NCBI GenBank assembly: GCA_040905185.1
Contig: JBBDRZ010000001.1
Coordinates: 372,001 to 436,000, forward strand
Direction: 5' to 3'
Length of the DNA stretch: 64,000 nt
Source of the DNA: DASTEQ01 sp040905185
GTDB lineage: Bacteria; Chloroflexota; Limnocylindria; QHBO01
Shown piece after piece: positions 54,296 through 63,749 of the stretch. Below the pieces are notes generated by a model. The model saw only the letters and a list, made by a program, of their open reading frames with translations, was not told where the DNA came from and ran no database searches. Position numbers and translations under genes: made by a program. Every line of letters starts with the position of its first letter. Position 1 is the stretch's first letter.

Positions 54296-54980
54296 GCGCC
54301 CGAGTGTACCCGCGAGGCTCTGAGCGCGTGGTCGGAAGGACTTCGGTCCACTACCCCTGGAAACAGCGCAGGGGCTCGGTGGACCTCCTTGCGGAGGTGG
54401 ACCAAACCCCTAACAACACGCCTATCAGTCGGGTGTGACCCCGACGAACGGACGCGCCTGCGCCGCGCCCGATCCCGAGACTGCGGTGCCCAGCGAGCCG
54501 TCCTTGCGGGAGGGCTCCCGGACTCCGCGTCCCCAATCGGACTTCTTCAGCGACTCCTGACTTGTAGAACCGCCCGACGGCGTGCCGCGCCGCCGAACCA
54601 GAACCGTAGGCCGGTCCAGTCGAGTTGGAGCGTCACCCGAAGGTGACGGCCCGCCGGTCCCCGACTGTTGCCGCTGCGCGTTCCACCTTGCCTCCGGGTC
54701 ATCCCGGCTGCTCCCTGAGCGGACATTTCGGTCCCTCCAGGGTCCAACCGGGCGGTGACAGTGGGCGGAACCCGCGTTGGGACGGGTTGCTGAGGCCCGT
54801 CTCCTACGCTACCAGCACCCGGCGAGGCTCCGAATCTTCGACAGAATCGTCGATCCGAGGCCTCCCACCTCCCGTCCGCTGCGGCAGAGCCGCCGCGAAC
54901 GGAAAGCCGGCAGAATCTAGCAGGTCTGGAATCGCGCCGGTGGCGAGTTTTGCACGCCTATCCGAAGGCGAGTTGCACAA
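54296..54980 (-). ncRNA. Gene-free stretch; candidate structured RNA on the minus strand
   Basis: 685 bases with no convincing gene. On the minus strand three compact hairpins have stable loops: ACCUCC-GCAA-GGAGGU (GNRA loop, about 54385-54400), a GAGCC...GGCUC arm with UCC-CGCAA-GGA (about 54496-54518), and GUCACC-UUCG-GGUGAC (cUUCGg loop, about 54632-54647). This density of tetraloops suggests a folded RNA, but I could not match rnpB, ssrA, SRP RNA or a riboswitch core. The boundaries are unknown; the hairpin-rich part spans about 54380-54760. The rest (54800-54980) shows nothing recognisable. Confidence 0.35.
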
Positions 54981-55685
54981 CTAGGACGTCAGCGAGGCGA
55001 GCAGTTGGAAGACGGGTCTCGCCCGGGCGAAACCATCGGCCAGGATGTCCGCCAGCTTCGGCGACAGGGCTTCCTCGTCGGACACGCGACGCCCAAACGT
55101 CACGTCCTTCAGCTTGAGCAGGTCAGCGTTCGGATCGTCCGCCGAGTAGCCGGGTGGGACGCGGATCAGCCGGTCCCCGCCAACCTCCCCGAACTCTTTC
55201 ACGAAGGACCGATCCGTGATGGCTGCCTGCACGCGCTTGGGATCCTTGGCCACCAGCGCTCGCCAGGCCTCGAGTCGAGGCCGATCTGGATGCCACATCC
55301 CGCCGCCCATATAGCACTCGTCGGGCTCGAAGTGGAAGTAGCCCCCGACGTGGTGGACCGATTCGGTCCGGCTGCGGGGCATCGCCGGCGCACCTTCCCC
55401 CGCCCACGGGAAGCTGGCGCTGACATGGGTCTTGTACGGAGACTTGTCCTTCGAGAAGCGCACGTCGCGGTAGATGCGGAACGGGGAGCGGACGTCGGCG
55501 CGGAGCGGGATGCCGCGCGCCTCGAATCGCTCGCCCAGCGCCACGCACAGGGCCTCGAGCGGCTCCTTGAGCAGTCGCTCGTACTCGGCCTTGCGGGGCT
55601 GGAACCAGGCGCGATCGTTGTTCAAGCCCAGCTCCAACAGGAAGTGGATCGCCTCCGGCTGGAAGCCGGCGAATGTGGTGGGCAT
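54981..55685 (-). CDS. DUF2461/TIGR02453-family protein
   Basis: 234 aa. LNNDRAWFQPRKAEYERLLKEPLEAL, RSPFRIYRDVRFSKDKSPYKTHVSASF, HHVGGYFHFEPDECYMGGGMW and the end motif KLKDVTFGRRVSDEE match DUF2461 throughout, with normal length. Function unknown in the family. Confidence 0.92.
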   Translation of the reverse strand: MPTTFAGFQPEAIHFLLELGLNNDRAWFQPRKAEYERLLKEPLEALCVALGERFEARGIPLRADVRSPFRIYRDVRFSKDKSPYKTHVSASFPWAGEGAPAMPRSRTESVHHVGGYFHFEPDECYMGGGMWHPDRPRLEAWRALVAKDPKRVQAAITDRSFVKEFGEVGGDRLIRVPPGYSADDPNADLLKLKDVTFGRRVSDEEALSPKLADILADGFARARPVFQLLASLTS

Positions 55686-55739
55686 GGGTACCTCGCGGTC
55701 AGGATCGGTCAGCCAGGCGGATCGGTCAGCCGAAATCGG

Positions 55740-56225
55740 TCAGTAGTGAATCCGGTCTGGGATTTCGTGGAACTCCTTCCAGACCGCCACCATCTCGTCG
55801 CGGAGGAGCTCGTGCGCCGGCACGGCGCGATCGGGTCCGGGCTGGGCGATGGCATCGTAGATCGGCTTGTCGTCGAAGTCACCGAAGTCGAGGGCGTCCT
55901 GGATGGTGGCGGCATAGAAGATGGTCTCGACCCGTGCCCACCACGCGGCGCCGTAGCACATGGGGCACGGCTCGCCGGTGGAGTACAGCGTGCACCCGGC
56001 CAGGACGTAGGTCCCTAGTTTCCGGCAGGCCGCCCGGATGGCCACCACCTCCGCATGGGAGGTCGGATCATTGTCGGTGGGGACCCGATTGACCCCGGCG
56101 CCCACCACTTCCCTGTCACGGACGATGACGCACGCGAACGGGCTGCCGGTCCGGTCCACGATGGCGCTGTCGTGGGCCATGGCTATCGCCATTCGCATGA
56201 ACCGCTGGTGATCGGGCTCGCTCAC
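55740..56225 (-). CDS. Nucleoside/guanine deaminase-like protein (CDA superfamily)
   Basis: 161 aa, GTG start. Zinc motifs SHAEVVAIRAA (HAE) and GEPCPMCYGAAWWAR (PCxxC), C-terminal DRIHY, the last as in bacterial guanine deaminases. Hydrolyses guanine to xanthine, or a related nucleobase. Monocistronic. Confidence 0.88.
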   Translation of the reverse strand: MSEPDHQRFMRMAIAMAHDSAIVDRTGSPFACVIVRDREVVGAGVNRVPTDNDPTSHAEVVAIRAACRKLGTYVLAGCTLYSTGEPCPMCYGAAWWARVETIFYAATIQDALDFGDFDDKPIYDAIAQPGPDRAVPAHELLRDEMVAVWKEFHEIPDRIHY

Positions 56226-56291
56226 CTGACGTCCTCCGGTGTTCGGGGGAATCTACCTGACCCCACAGCCGGCCCGTAGACTCGGCGGGCC

Positions 56292-57215
56292 ATGCACCCG
56301 TTCCGCTTTGGGCTGACCGCTGGCTGGGTCGGAACCGGTGAGGTGTGGCTGGCCATGGCCCGTCGCGCCGAAGAACTGGGATACAGCGTGCTGCTGGTGC
56401 CTGATCACCTGACCCGTCAGCTGTCGCCGGTGCCCGCCCTGGCGGCGGCCGCGGCCGTCACGACCCGCCTGCGCATCGGCTCATACGTCTTCGCGAACGA
56501 CTACCGCCACCCACTGCTGCTCGCGCGTGAGGCCGCCACCCTGGATGCCGTGTCTGGCGGACGGCTGGAGTTCGGAATCGGGGCCGGCTGGCGCGTCAGC
56601 GACTACCGCCAGCTGGGCGTGCCGTACGACCCGGCCGGGCGCCGGATCGACCGCTTGGCCGAGGCGCTCGCGATCATCAAGCGCCTGTTCGCCGGCGAAA
56701 CGGTCACACACGAGGGACCGCACTACCAGGTGCGGCACGCGCGCCTCTCGCCGCGGCCCGTTCAGCAACCCCGACCCCCGATCATGCTCGGCGGTGGCGG
56801 GCCCCGGATGCTGCGCCTGGCCGCCCGGCAGGCGGACATCGTGAGCTTTGTGCCGCAGTTCAACGCAGCCGGACGCCCCATCCTGCGGCAGGCCACCGAA
56901 GGCGCGCTGGTCGAGAAAGTGGCCAGGGTGCGGATGGCGTCCGGCGACCGGTTCGAGGAGCTGGAGCTCAACGTGTTCGTCGCCCTGGCCGGAATGGTCG
57001 GAAGCGGGAGCTCCCTCGCCGCGTCCGTCCTGGCTGGGGGCACGGCGGCGGCCGTCGGCCTCGTCGGCTCTCCCTATGCGCTGCACGGCACGCGGACACG
57101 CCTACGGGAAGTCCTCGAGCGCCGCCGGGAGCGGCTCGGCATCAGCTTCTACGCCATACCCCAGCCCGCCATTGAGTCGATGGCCCCTCTGGTCGAGGAC
57201 CTGACCGGGCGCTAA
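56292..57215 (+). CDS. LLM-class F420-dependent oxidoreductase
   Basis: 307 aa. FRFGLTAG at the start, LLVPDHLTRQLSPVPAL, SGGRLEFGIGAGW and PVQQPRPPIMLGGGGPRML are luciferase-like monooxygenase motifs of the TIGR03621-type F420 subgroup. Uses reduced F420 to act on an unknown substrate. Together with the DUF385 gene at 174 it indicates that the host makes F420. The stop overlaps the solenoid gene's stop. Confidence 0.9.
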   Translation: MHPFRFGLTAGWVGTGEVWLAMARRAEELGYSVLLVPDHLTRQLSPVPALAAAAAVTTRLRIGSYVFANDYRHPLLLAREAATLDAVSGGRLEFGIGAGWRVSDYRQLGVPYDPAGRRIDRLAEALAIIKRLFAGETVTHEGPHYQVRHARLSPRPVQQPRPPIMLGGGGPRMLRLAARQADIVSFVPQFNAAGRPILRQATEGALVEKVARVRMASGDRFEELELNVFVALAGMVGSGSSLAASVLAGGTAAAVGLVGSPYALHGTRTRLREVLERRRERLGISFYAIPQPAIESMAPLVEDLTGR

Positions 57216-60200
57216 CCCCGATTCGCTGCCACTGCCAGGCCCCGAGTGCGGCGCATGACGAGACTTACCAGGCCGAGGAGGCCCAGGCCGGTCAGCAGCA
57301 GACCCAGCCCGGTAGGCGTGCCTTGGGCGGTGTCCGGCAGATCTGCCGACTCCACCTCGCCGACCGCGAACTCGCTGAGCGAGATCATGCCGAAGGCCGT
57401 GATGGAAGTCGGCAGCGCCGCGCTCGACGCGGGCAGGACCCAGGCGCCGTCCCATTTGGCGACCACAAACGCCGCCGTCGAAGCGCCCGGGTCGACATCG
57501 GCTGGATCGAAAGTGAAGGTCGCGTCCAGGGTGTTGAAGACGGTGCCGCCGTTGACGAGCGACCACCATCGGTTCACGTCCTGGGCCGGGTCGATCACCG
57601 ACGAGCCGATGTTCGGATGGTCCCCGGGGGTGGTGGAGGCGGTGATGGTCCCCGACCCGGAAACCATTCCGAACAGCAGGCTGACCGGCGCGTAGGTCGT
57701 CGCGTCGCCGATCTCGAAGGTCACTGCCACACCCGCGCCGAGGGGGATCGTCTTCCGGAGCTCGCCGCTGACGTGGCCCGCGGTGCGCGCCAAGGATGCA
57801 GCCGGATCGATGACCACCACCCACGCGCCGGCGTCCAGGACCCCATCTGTCAGCGTCAGCAGGCTGCCGATGGTCAACGGGCCTGTCAGGGCCGCGCCAT
57901 TCGGGTTGTCCAGGGTTAGGTTGGCCAGCACCGGCAGGCTGGAGGGGATGACGATCCCCGCGCCGGTCCCCGACACCACCAGCGAGGACAGTGGATCGCC
58001 GGTCAGGTCCGTAGGCGTGCCGGCGATCGGGTTCGCAATGCCCAGTGTCTGCCCGCTGATGTCGAGCGGTCCGTTCAGGGTCAGCGTGCCGGCCACCGAC
58101 ACGGCGGTCGTGATGGTGACGCCGGCGGCATTGTTCACGATGAAGTCGTACAGACCGATGCTGGCGGCAGCGCCGCCGAGGGTCTGGGGCACCACGCCAT
58201 TCATCACCAGCAGACCGGTTCCGGGCGTGAAGGCCCCGTCGATGGTCACGTCCCCCCCGACCGTGACCGTGTTCCCTGCAGCGTCGAGGGTGCCGCCCGA
58301 TACGAAGAGGTTGCCCCCGACGTTCAGCTCGCTGGCCAGCGTGGCCGTTCCGCTCGTGACCTGGATGTCGGCGAAGGTCATGCCGGCCGCGTCGATGGTG
58401 AGGTCGGTGGCGAACACGACCAGGCTGGCGTCCGGATCCACCGTGCCGTTCAGGTGCGTCCAGTCGTTCGTGGTCCGGATGATGCCGGTCAGGGTCAGGA
58501 TGCCCGACGGCTTGTCGATCTCGAACGCGGGCAGGTCTCCGGCTCCGATGGTCGCGAAGCCGTCGAAGGTCTGGTTGCCGGTGCCCACCACCCGCAGCAG
58601 GCCGTTCCCGCCGTCGAAGCTGGACAGCTGGGTCAGCGAACCGGCGGCGGCGATGGTGCCACCGTCGATGGTGCCGTTGTCCAGGGTCAGGGTGCCCAGC
58701 GCAGTCAGAGTATCGCCGCCGGTCACCATGTGCGCGCCGCCGCTGAGGTACACGTTGAACAGGCTGTGCGTCCCGCTGATGGTGACCGTGGTGTCGAAGT
58801 ACACCGTGCTCGTGCCCGGATCCACGGCGCCCTGGAGCCAGGTCCACGAGGAGGTGACCATCCGAATGGTCCCGACCAGGGTCAGCGTCCCCGACGGCTT
58901 GTCGATGTCGACGTTGGGCAGCGCGCCGGTGGTGGTGGTGTGGAAGCCGGTGAACGTCTGGGCCCCGGCGCCGTTGATGAGCAGGGTGGCGGTGCCGCCC
59001 CCGGTGAATCCGATCTGGGCGTCGATGCTGCCCTGGGCGGCCAGGGTGCCGGTGTTCAGGCCACCGCTGAACAGGTTCAGGGTGCCGGTCACGGTCAGGG
59101 TGGTGCCGGCGGCGATGGTGACCGTGCCACCCCGGATTTCGACGTTGTTCAGGGTGTGGGACCCGGTGATCGTCTGGGTCCCCCTGAAGATGAGGGTGCT
59201 GGCGTCCGGATCCACCGTGCCGTTCAGGTGCGTCCAGTCGTTCGTGGTCCGGATGATGCCGGTCAGGGTCAGGATGCCCGACGGCTTGTCGATCTCGAAC
59301 GCGGGCAGGTCTCCGGCTCCGATGGTCGCGAAGCCGTCGAAGGTCTGGTTGCCGGTGCCCACCACCCGCAGCAGGCCGTTCCCGCCGTCGAAGCTGGACA
59401 GCTGGGTCAGCGAACCGGCGGCGGCGATGGTGCCACCGTCGATGGTGCCGTTGTCCAGGGTCAGGGTGCCCAGCGCAGTCAGAGTATCGCCGCCGGTCAC
59501 CATGTGCGCGCCGCCGCTGAGGTACACGTTGAACAGGCTGTGCGTCCCGCTGATGGTGACCGTGGTGTCGAAGTACACCGTGCTCGTGCCCGGATCCACG
59601 GCGCCCTGGAGCCAGGTCCACGAGGAGGTGACCATCCGAATGGTCCCGACCAGGGTCAGCGTCCCCGACGGCTTGTCGATGACGATGTGGGCCATGTCGC
59701 TGCTGGTGGTGTTGGCCGCACCGGTCAGGGTCTGGTCCGCGGTGCCGGCGATGCGAACGGTGCCCGTCTCTCCGTCGTAGGCGGCCGCCAACGCGATGTC
59801 ACCCAGGGCTGCCATCGTGCCGCCTTCCAGACTGCCATCGGTCAGGGTCAGTAACCCGCCGACGGTGAGGGTGTCACCAGGCGTGACGGTGACGTTGCCG
59901 GACCGCAGCTCCACGTTGTTCAGGGCGTGGTCCCCACTGATGGTGAGGTTGCCATTGAACACGAGGGTGCTGCCGGTCGCGGTCAGGCCGCCGCTGGTGT
60001 AGGTCCAGTTGCGGGCGGTGCGCAGGGTGCCGGCCAGGGTCAGCGTCCCCGACGGCTTGTTGATGTCGACGTTGGGCAGCGAGCCGGTGGTGGTGGTGTG
60101 GAAGCCGGTGAAGGTCTGGGCCCCGGCCCCGTTGATGAGCAGGGTGGCGGTGCCACCCCCGGTGAACCCGATCTGGGCGTTGATGTTGCCCTGGGCGGCC

Positions 60201-61745
60201 AGGGTGCCGGTGTTCAGGCCGCCGCTGAACAGGTTCAGGGTCCCGCCCACGGTGAGGGTCGTCCCGGCCGCGATGGTGAGCGTGCCGCCGCGGATCTCGA
60301 CCGCGTTCAGGGCGTGGGAACCGGTGATCGTCTGGGTGCCGTTGAAGATCAACGTGCTGCCGGTCGCGGTCAGGCCGCCGCTGGTGTAGGTCCAGCTGCG
60401 GGCGGTGCGCAGGGTGCCGGCCAGGGTCAGGGTGCCCGATGGCTTGGCGATNNNNNNNNNNNNNNNNNNNNNNNNNNNNNNNNNNNNNNNNNNNNNNNNN
60501 NNNNNNNNNNNNNNNNNNNNNNNNNNNNNNNNNNNNNNNNNNNNNNNNNNNCCAGTTGCGGGCGGTGCGCAGGGTGCCGGCCAGGGTCAGGGTGCCCGAT
60601 GGCTTGTTGATGTCGACGTTGGGCAGCGAGCCGGTGGTGGTGGTGTGGAAGCCGGTGAAGGTCTGGGCCCCGGCCCCGTTGATGAGCAGGGTGGCGGTGC
60701 CACCCCCGGTGAACCCGATCTGGGCGTTGATGTTGCCCTGGGCGGCCAGGGTGCCGGTGTTCAGGCCGCCGCTGAACAGGTTCAGGGTCCCGCCCACGGT
60801 GAGGGTCGTCCCGGCCGCGATGGTGAGCGTGCCGCCGCGGATCTCGACCGCGTTCAGGGCGTGGGAACCGGTGATCGTCTGGGTGCCGTTGAAGATCAAC
60901 GTGCTGCCGGTCGCGGTCAGGCCGCCGCTGGTGTAGGTCCAGCTGCGGGCGGTGCGCAGGGTGCCGGCCAGGGTCAGCGTCCCCGACGGCTTGTTGATGT
61001 CGACGTTGGGCAGCGAGCCGGTGGTGGTGGTGTGGAAGCCGGTGAAGGTCTGGGCCCCGGCCCCGTTGATGAGCAGGGTGGCGGTGCCACCCCCGGTGAA
61101 CCCGAGCTGGGCGTTGATGTCGCCCTGGGCGGCCAGGGTCCCGGTGCTCAGGCCCCCGCCGGCGAGGTTGAGCGTCCCAGTGACCACGAGCGTGTTTCCG
61201 GCGGCGATGGTCTTGGTGCCGGACAGGAACGAGACGTTATTGAACGTTTCGGTTCCGCCAACGTTGATCGTCACGTTGCTCGTCGAGAAGGCGACCGTCC
61301 CGCTGTTGTGCGCGAAGACGCCCCCGCTTTTCGTCACCGCTCCAGTGATGGTCAAGGTACCCATGGTGCTGGTGAACGAACCCCCGCTCAGGGTGAAAGC
61401 GTTGTTGATGGTGATGGCGGCAGTGCCACCGACGAACGTGCCCGCCGCCTGCGAGAAGTCGGCCACGCCGACGGTCAGCGTGCTGCCGGCCGCCTGCGTG
61501 ATGGTCCCGGTGTAACCGACATCGATCTGCACGCCCTGAACCGAGACGTTGACGTTGATCGTCGCGTCCTTGGTGCTGGTGCCGTCGAACACGGCCCTGT
61601 CCATGGCGCCGGGAACCGCGTCACTCGACCAGTTGGCCGGGGTGTTCCAGCTATTGTCGGCACCGCCACCGTCCCAGGTGCGCACGGCGCCCCGTACCTG
61701 CGCGGGCGTGCCGGCCGCGACCACGAACACCACGATCGCGAGCAC
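57212..61745 (-). CDS. Giant beta-solenoid repeat surface protein with LPDTA sorting-like tail (interrupted by assembly gap)
   Basis: About 1,480 visible residues in two frames that meet at the 100-N gap (57212-60451 and 60552-61745). Signal-like start LAIVVFVVAAGTPAQVRGA, then the N-terminal solenoid cap RTWDGGGADNSWNTPANWS, and many 129-residue repeat units (GSLPNVDINKPSGTLTLAGT, GSHALNAVEIRGGTLTIAAG). C-terminal Ig-like region and LPDTAQGTPTGLGLLLTGLG with MRRTRG tail, a sortase-type cell-wall anchor (LPxTA). Likely a surface adhesin or cell-surface scaffold. Start is unclear: GTG at 61745 leaves no basic n-region; the frame opens back to 61848 without an ATG. Confidence 0.8.
58424..59675. 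repeat. 774-bp-spaced direct repeat (two near-identical about 478-bp blocks)
   Basis: 58424-58901 and 59198-59675 are almost identical at base level and 774 bases apart, which is exactly two 387-base units. They encode identical TTNDWTHLNGTVDPD and TTVTISGTHSLFNVYLSGG blocks. Identity including silent positions points to recent gene conversion or duplication. Confidence 0.9.
60005..61190. repeat. 387-bp tandem repeat units flanking the assembly gap
   Basis: The phase CCAGYTGCGGGCGG recurs at 60005, 60392, 60552 and 60939: the spacing is 387 bases on each side of the gap. The units 60005-60391 and 60552-60938 are nearly identical, and a diverged copy runs to about 61190. The repeat is what broke the assembly; the true copy number is unknown. 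Confidence 0.92.
60452..60551. other. Assembly gap (100 N, arbitrary length)
   Basis: Exactly 100 unknown bases in the repeat region of the solenoid gene. A round 100 N normally marks a scaffold join of unknown size, which explains the frame change across it. The real gap could hold any number of 387-base units. Confidence 0.99.
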
Positions 61746-62022
61746 CGCGGGGGCCAGCGTACGGGCGAAACCGCCGACAGTCCGCCGGGGCGCGGCGCGG
61801 CTCAGCTGACGCTGCGTTGGGATGCTTATGGATCCACTCCGCCTGCCTTAACCCCCCCGGGGGCCGCGGATCCTCCTCCATCTCCACCACGCGCGGACCC
61901 TGCGCCGGCGGAAACGATCCTGCGAGGCAGGATATCAAACCGGATTCGGCGCGGATGCCGCAATTGCCCTTTCGGCGATACGCGTCGGTATCGTCGGCGT
62001 GCGCCGCGGTGGGCGGCTGGGG

Positions 62023-63246
62023 CTAGGCGACAACCCCCGCGGCGCGCAGCGCCGCGATCTCAACCACGCTGACGCCGATCTCACCCAGGATTTCGTCGGT
62101 GTGCTCGCCCAGGCGAGGCGGTGGGCGGCGGATGGGGAGACGCCCACCGTCAACCCGGATGGGCGAGGCGGGCAGCCGTACGCCGTCCTGGGTCGTGACC
62201 CAGTCCGGTTCGATCGCCAGCATGGCCGTCGCCGCCTCGCCCACACTGTGGACGGGGCTGCCCGGGACGTCGGCCGCGATCATGGCCGCGACCAGGTCGT
62301 CGCGCCGCCACTCCGCGATGCGCGGCGCCAGCACGGCCAGAACATCATCTCGCCGCGGAATGCGGTCCGGGTTGGTGGCCCATTCGGGCCGGACCTCCAC
62401 CCCCAGCAGCGTACAAAACCGGGCGAACTGGCCGTCGTTTCCGACCGCCACCACCAGGTGCCCGTCGCGGGCCGCAAAGACCTGATACGGGACGATGTCG
62501 GGGTGTCCAGTCCCCCACCGGCGTGGCTCCACGCCGGTGGACAGGTAGTACCCGAGCACGTTGGACAGCCCCGCCACTGCGGCCTCCACCAGACTGACCG
62601 ATGCCTGCGGCGCGGGCGCCTGGCGCCCGCCCGGGCCGCCCGCCCCGCGTTCCCGAGCCGCGAGTCCGGCGAGGGCCGCCACGGCCGCCTCCAGGCCAGC
62701 GAGCAGGTCCAGGAGGCCGACGCCGATCTTGATCGGCCCGCCCTCCGGGTCGCCCGTCACCGCCATCTGGCCGCTCCAGGCCTGGGCCACCAGGTCGTAG
62801 GCCGGTCGCTCGGCGAGGGCACCGCTCCCCGGGAAGCCCCCGACGGTGGAGACCACCAGCCGGGGGTGGCGTGCCCGCAACCGCTCGGGCTCCAGGCCAA
62901 GCTTGGCCGCCACCGAGGGCAGGTAGTTGTGCATGAGCAGGTCGGATCGCGCGGCGAGGCGGTCGAGGATCTCGCGCCCGGCATCGGTCTTCAGGTTCAC
63001 GACGAGGCTGCGCTTGTTCCGGTTCACCGCCGCGAAATACGCGCTCCGCCCGTCCCTCGGGTCGCCCCAGAAGGGCGGACCCCAGCCGCGCGTCTCATCG
63101 CCGGACGGCGGCTCGAGCTTCCAGACGTCGGCCCCCAGGTCGGCCAGCAGCATCGTGGCGTGCGGCCCGGCAAAGACCCTCGAGCAGTCCAGGACGGTGA
63201 TGCCGTCCAGCGGCAGGGAAGGGGTCCCAGTCGACGCGTCAGCCAT
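62023..63246 (-). CDS. CaiB/BaiF CoA-transferase family III protein
   Basis: 407 aa from the ATG at 63246. LDGITVLDCSRVFAGPHATMLLADLGADVWKLE is the family III start; the catalytic Asp lies in YDLVAQAWSG; later PSVAAKLGLEPERLRARHPRLV, and EHTDEIL at the end. Transfers CoA between carboxylic acids, commonly in acyl-CoA degradation. Overlaps the DUF1003 gene end by 8 bases. The upstream region 61746-62022 has no gene; it holds a C7G5 palindrome at about 61852-61863. Confidence 0.92.
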   Translation of the reverse strand: MADASTGTPSLPLDGITVLDCSRVFAGPHATMLLADLGADVWKLEPPSGDETRGWGPPFWGDPRDGRSAYFAAVNRNKRSLVVNLKTDAGREILDRLAARSDLLMHNYLPSVAAKLGLEPERLRARHPRLVVSTVGGFPGSGALAERPAYDLVAQAWSGQMAVTGDPEGGPIKIGVGLLDLLAGLEAAVAALAGLAARERGAGGPGGRQAPAPQASVSLVEAAVAGLSNVLGYYLSTGVEPRRWGTGHPDIVPYQVFAARDGHLVVAVGNDGQFARFCTLLGVEVRPEWATNPDRIPRRDDVLAVLAPRIAEWRRDDLVAAMIAADVPGSPVHSVGEAATAMLAIEPDWVTTQDGVRLPASPIRVDGGRLPIRRPPPRLGEHTDEILGEIGVSVVEIAALRAAGVVA

Positions 63247-63703
63247 GTGCCGGCAGACGCTCAAGGATCCTTGCCTCGAGCTCCAGGATCAGGTGTTCCA
63301 GGCCTTCGATCCGCTTGAGGATCTCGGTATTCCCGCTGAGCAGCTCTTCGTTCTGCTTCTCGGCGACATCGGTCTCCTCCGCGGCATGTTCGAGGGTCAG
63401 GCGGTCACGAGCCGCCTGGCGGTTCCCGGCCAGGAGGATTAGGGGGGCCGCGTACGCCGCCTGGGTCGAGAAGGCGAGGTTGAGGAGGATGAAGGGGTAT
63501 GGATCGAAGTTGAAGACCAGGTAGACGTTTCCGGCCACCCAGATGGCCACGATCACGGTCTGAAGGACGATGAAGCGCCAGCTGCCGATGAATGTCGTGG
63601 CGCGGTCGGCGATCCTCGCGCTCCGCGGGGCATCGTCGAGGTGGGCGATGTTCACCGGATGGCGGTGGACATTCCGACGGGCGGCGGGAATCGCAAGGCA
63701 CAT
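63239..63703 (-). CDS. DUF1003-family membrane protein
   Basis: 154 aa. Two TMs (about 43-62 and 70-92) with FDPYPFILLNLAFSTQAAYAAPLILLAGNRQAARDR, the DUF1003 core, and a C-terminal helix with heptad character (EKQNEELLSGNTEILKRIEGLE). Family function is unknown. May start at a later residue near GTG-N-I-A-H. Confidence 0.9.
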   Translation of the reverse strand: MCLAIPAARRNVHRHPVNIAHLDDAPRSARIADRATTFIGSWRFIVLQTVIVAIWVAGNVYLVFNFDPYPFILLNLAFSTQAAYAAPLILLAGNRQAARDRLTLEHAAEETDVAEKQNEELLSGNTEILKRIEGLEHLILELEARILERLPAHG

Positions 63704-63749
63704 GGTGCAAACCTCAGCTGCGGCGTTCAGCCCAAGGCTAGCGTTCCGG

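Noticed and set aside
54677..54689. Minus-strand AAGGTGGAACGCG resembles the T-box antiterminator core.
   Set aside because: The T-box needs AGGGTGG(A/T)ACCGCG and an amino-acid or tRNA-synthetase gene downstream; one base is missing, and no such gene follows.
54547..54747. 66-codon minus-strand frame with WTGLRFWFGG.
   Set aside because: Arg/Gly-rich, no ribosome site, and it lies within the hairpin-rich region.
54296..54980. RNase P RNA, tmRNA or SRP RNA in the gene-free stretch.
   Set aside because: I looked for GAAAGTCCGGGC and ACAGAACCCGGC (RNase P), a tRNA-like 3' end (tmRNA), and the SRP apical loop; none fits on either strand.
57783..59854. Plus-strand frames of 466-665 codons inside the solenoid gene.
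   Set aside because: Repeats of the real minus-strand gene, giving repeated Val/Arg/Ser-rich nonsense; no signal, no start site, no family.
57212..61190. CRISPR or other interspersed-repeat array at 58-61 kb.
   Set aside because: Repeats are 387-base coding units without short direct repeats and unique spacers.
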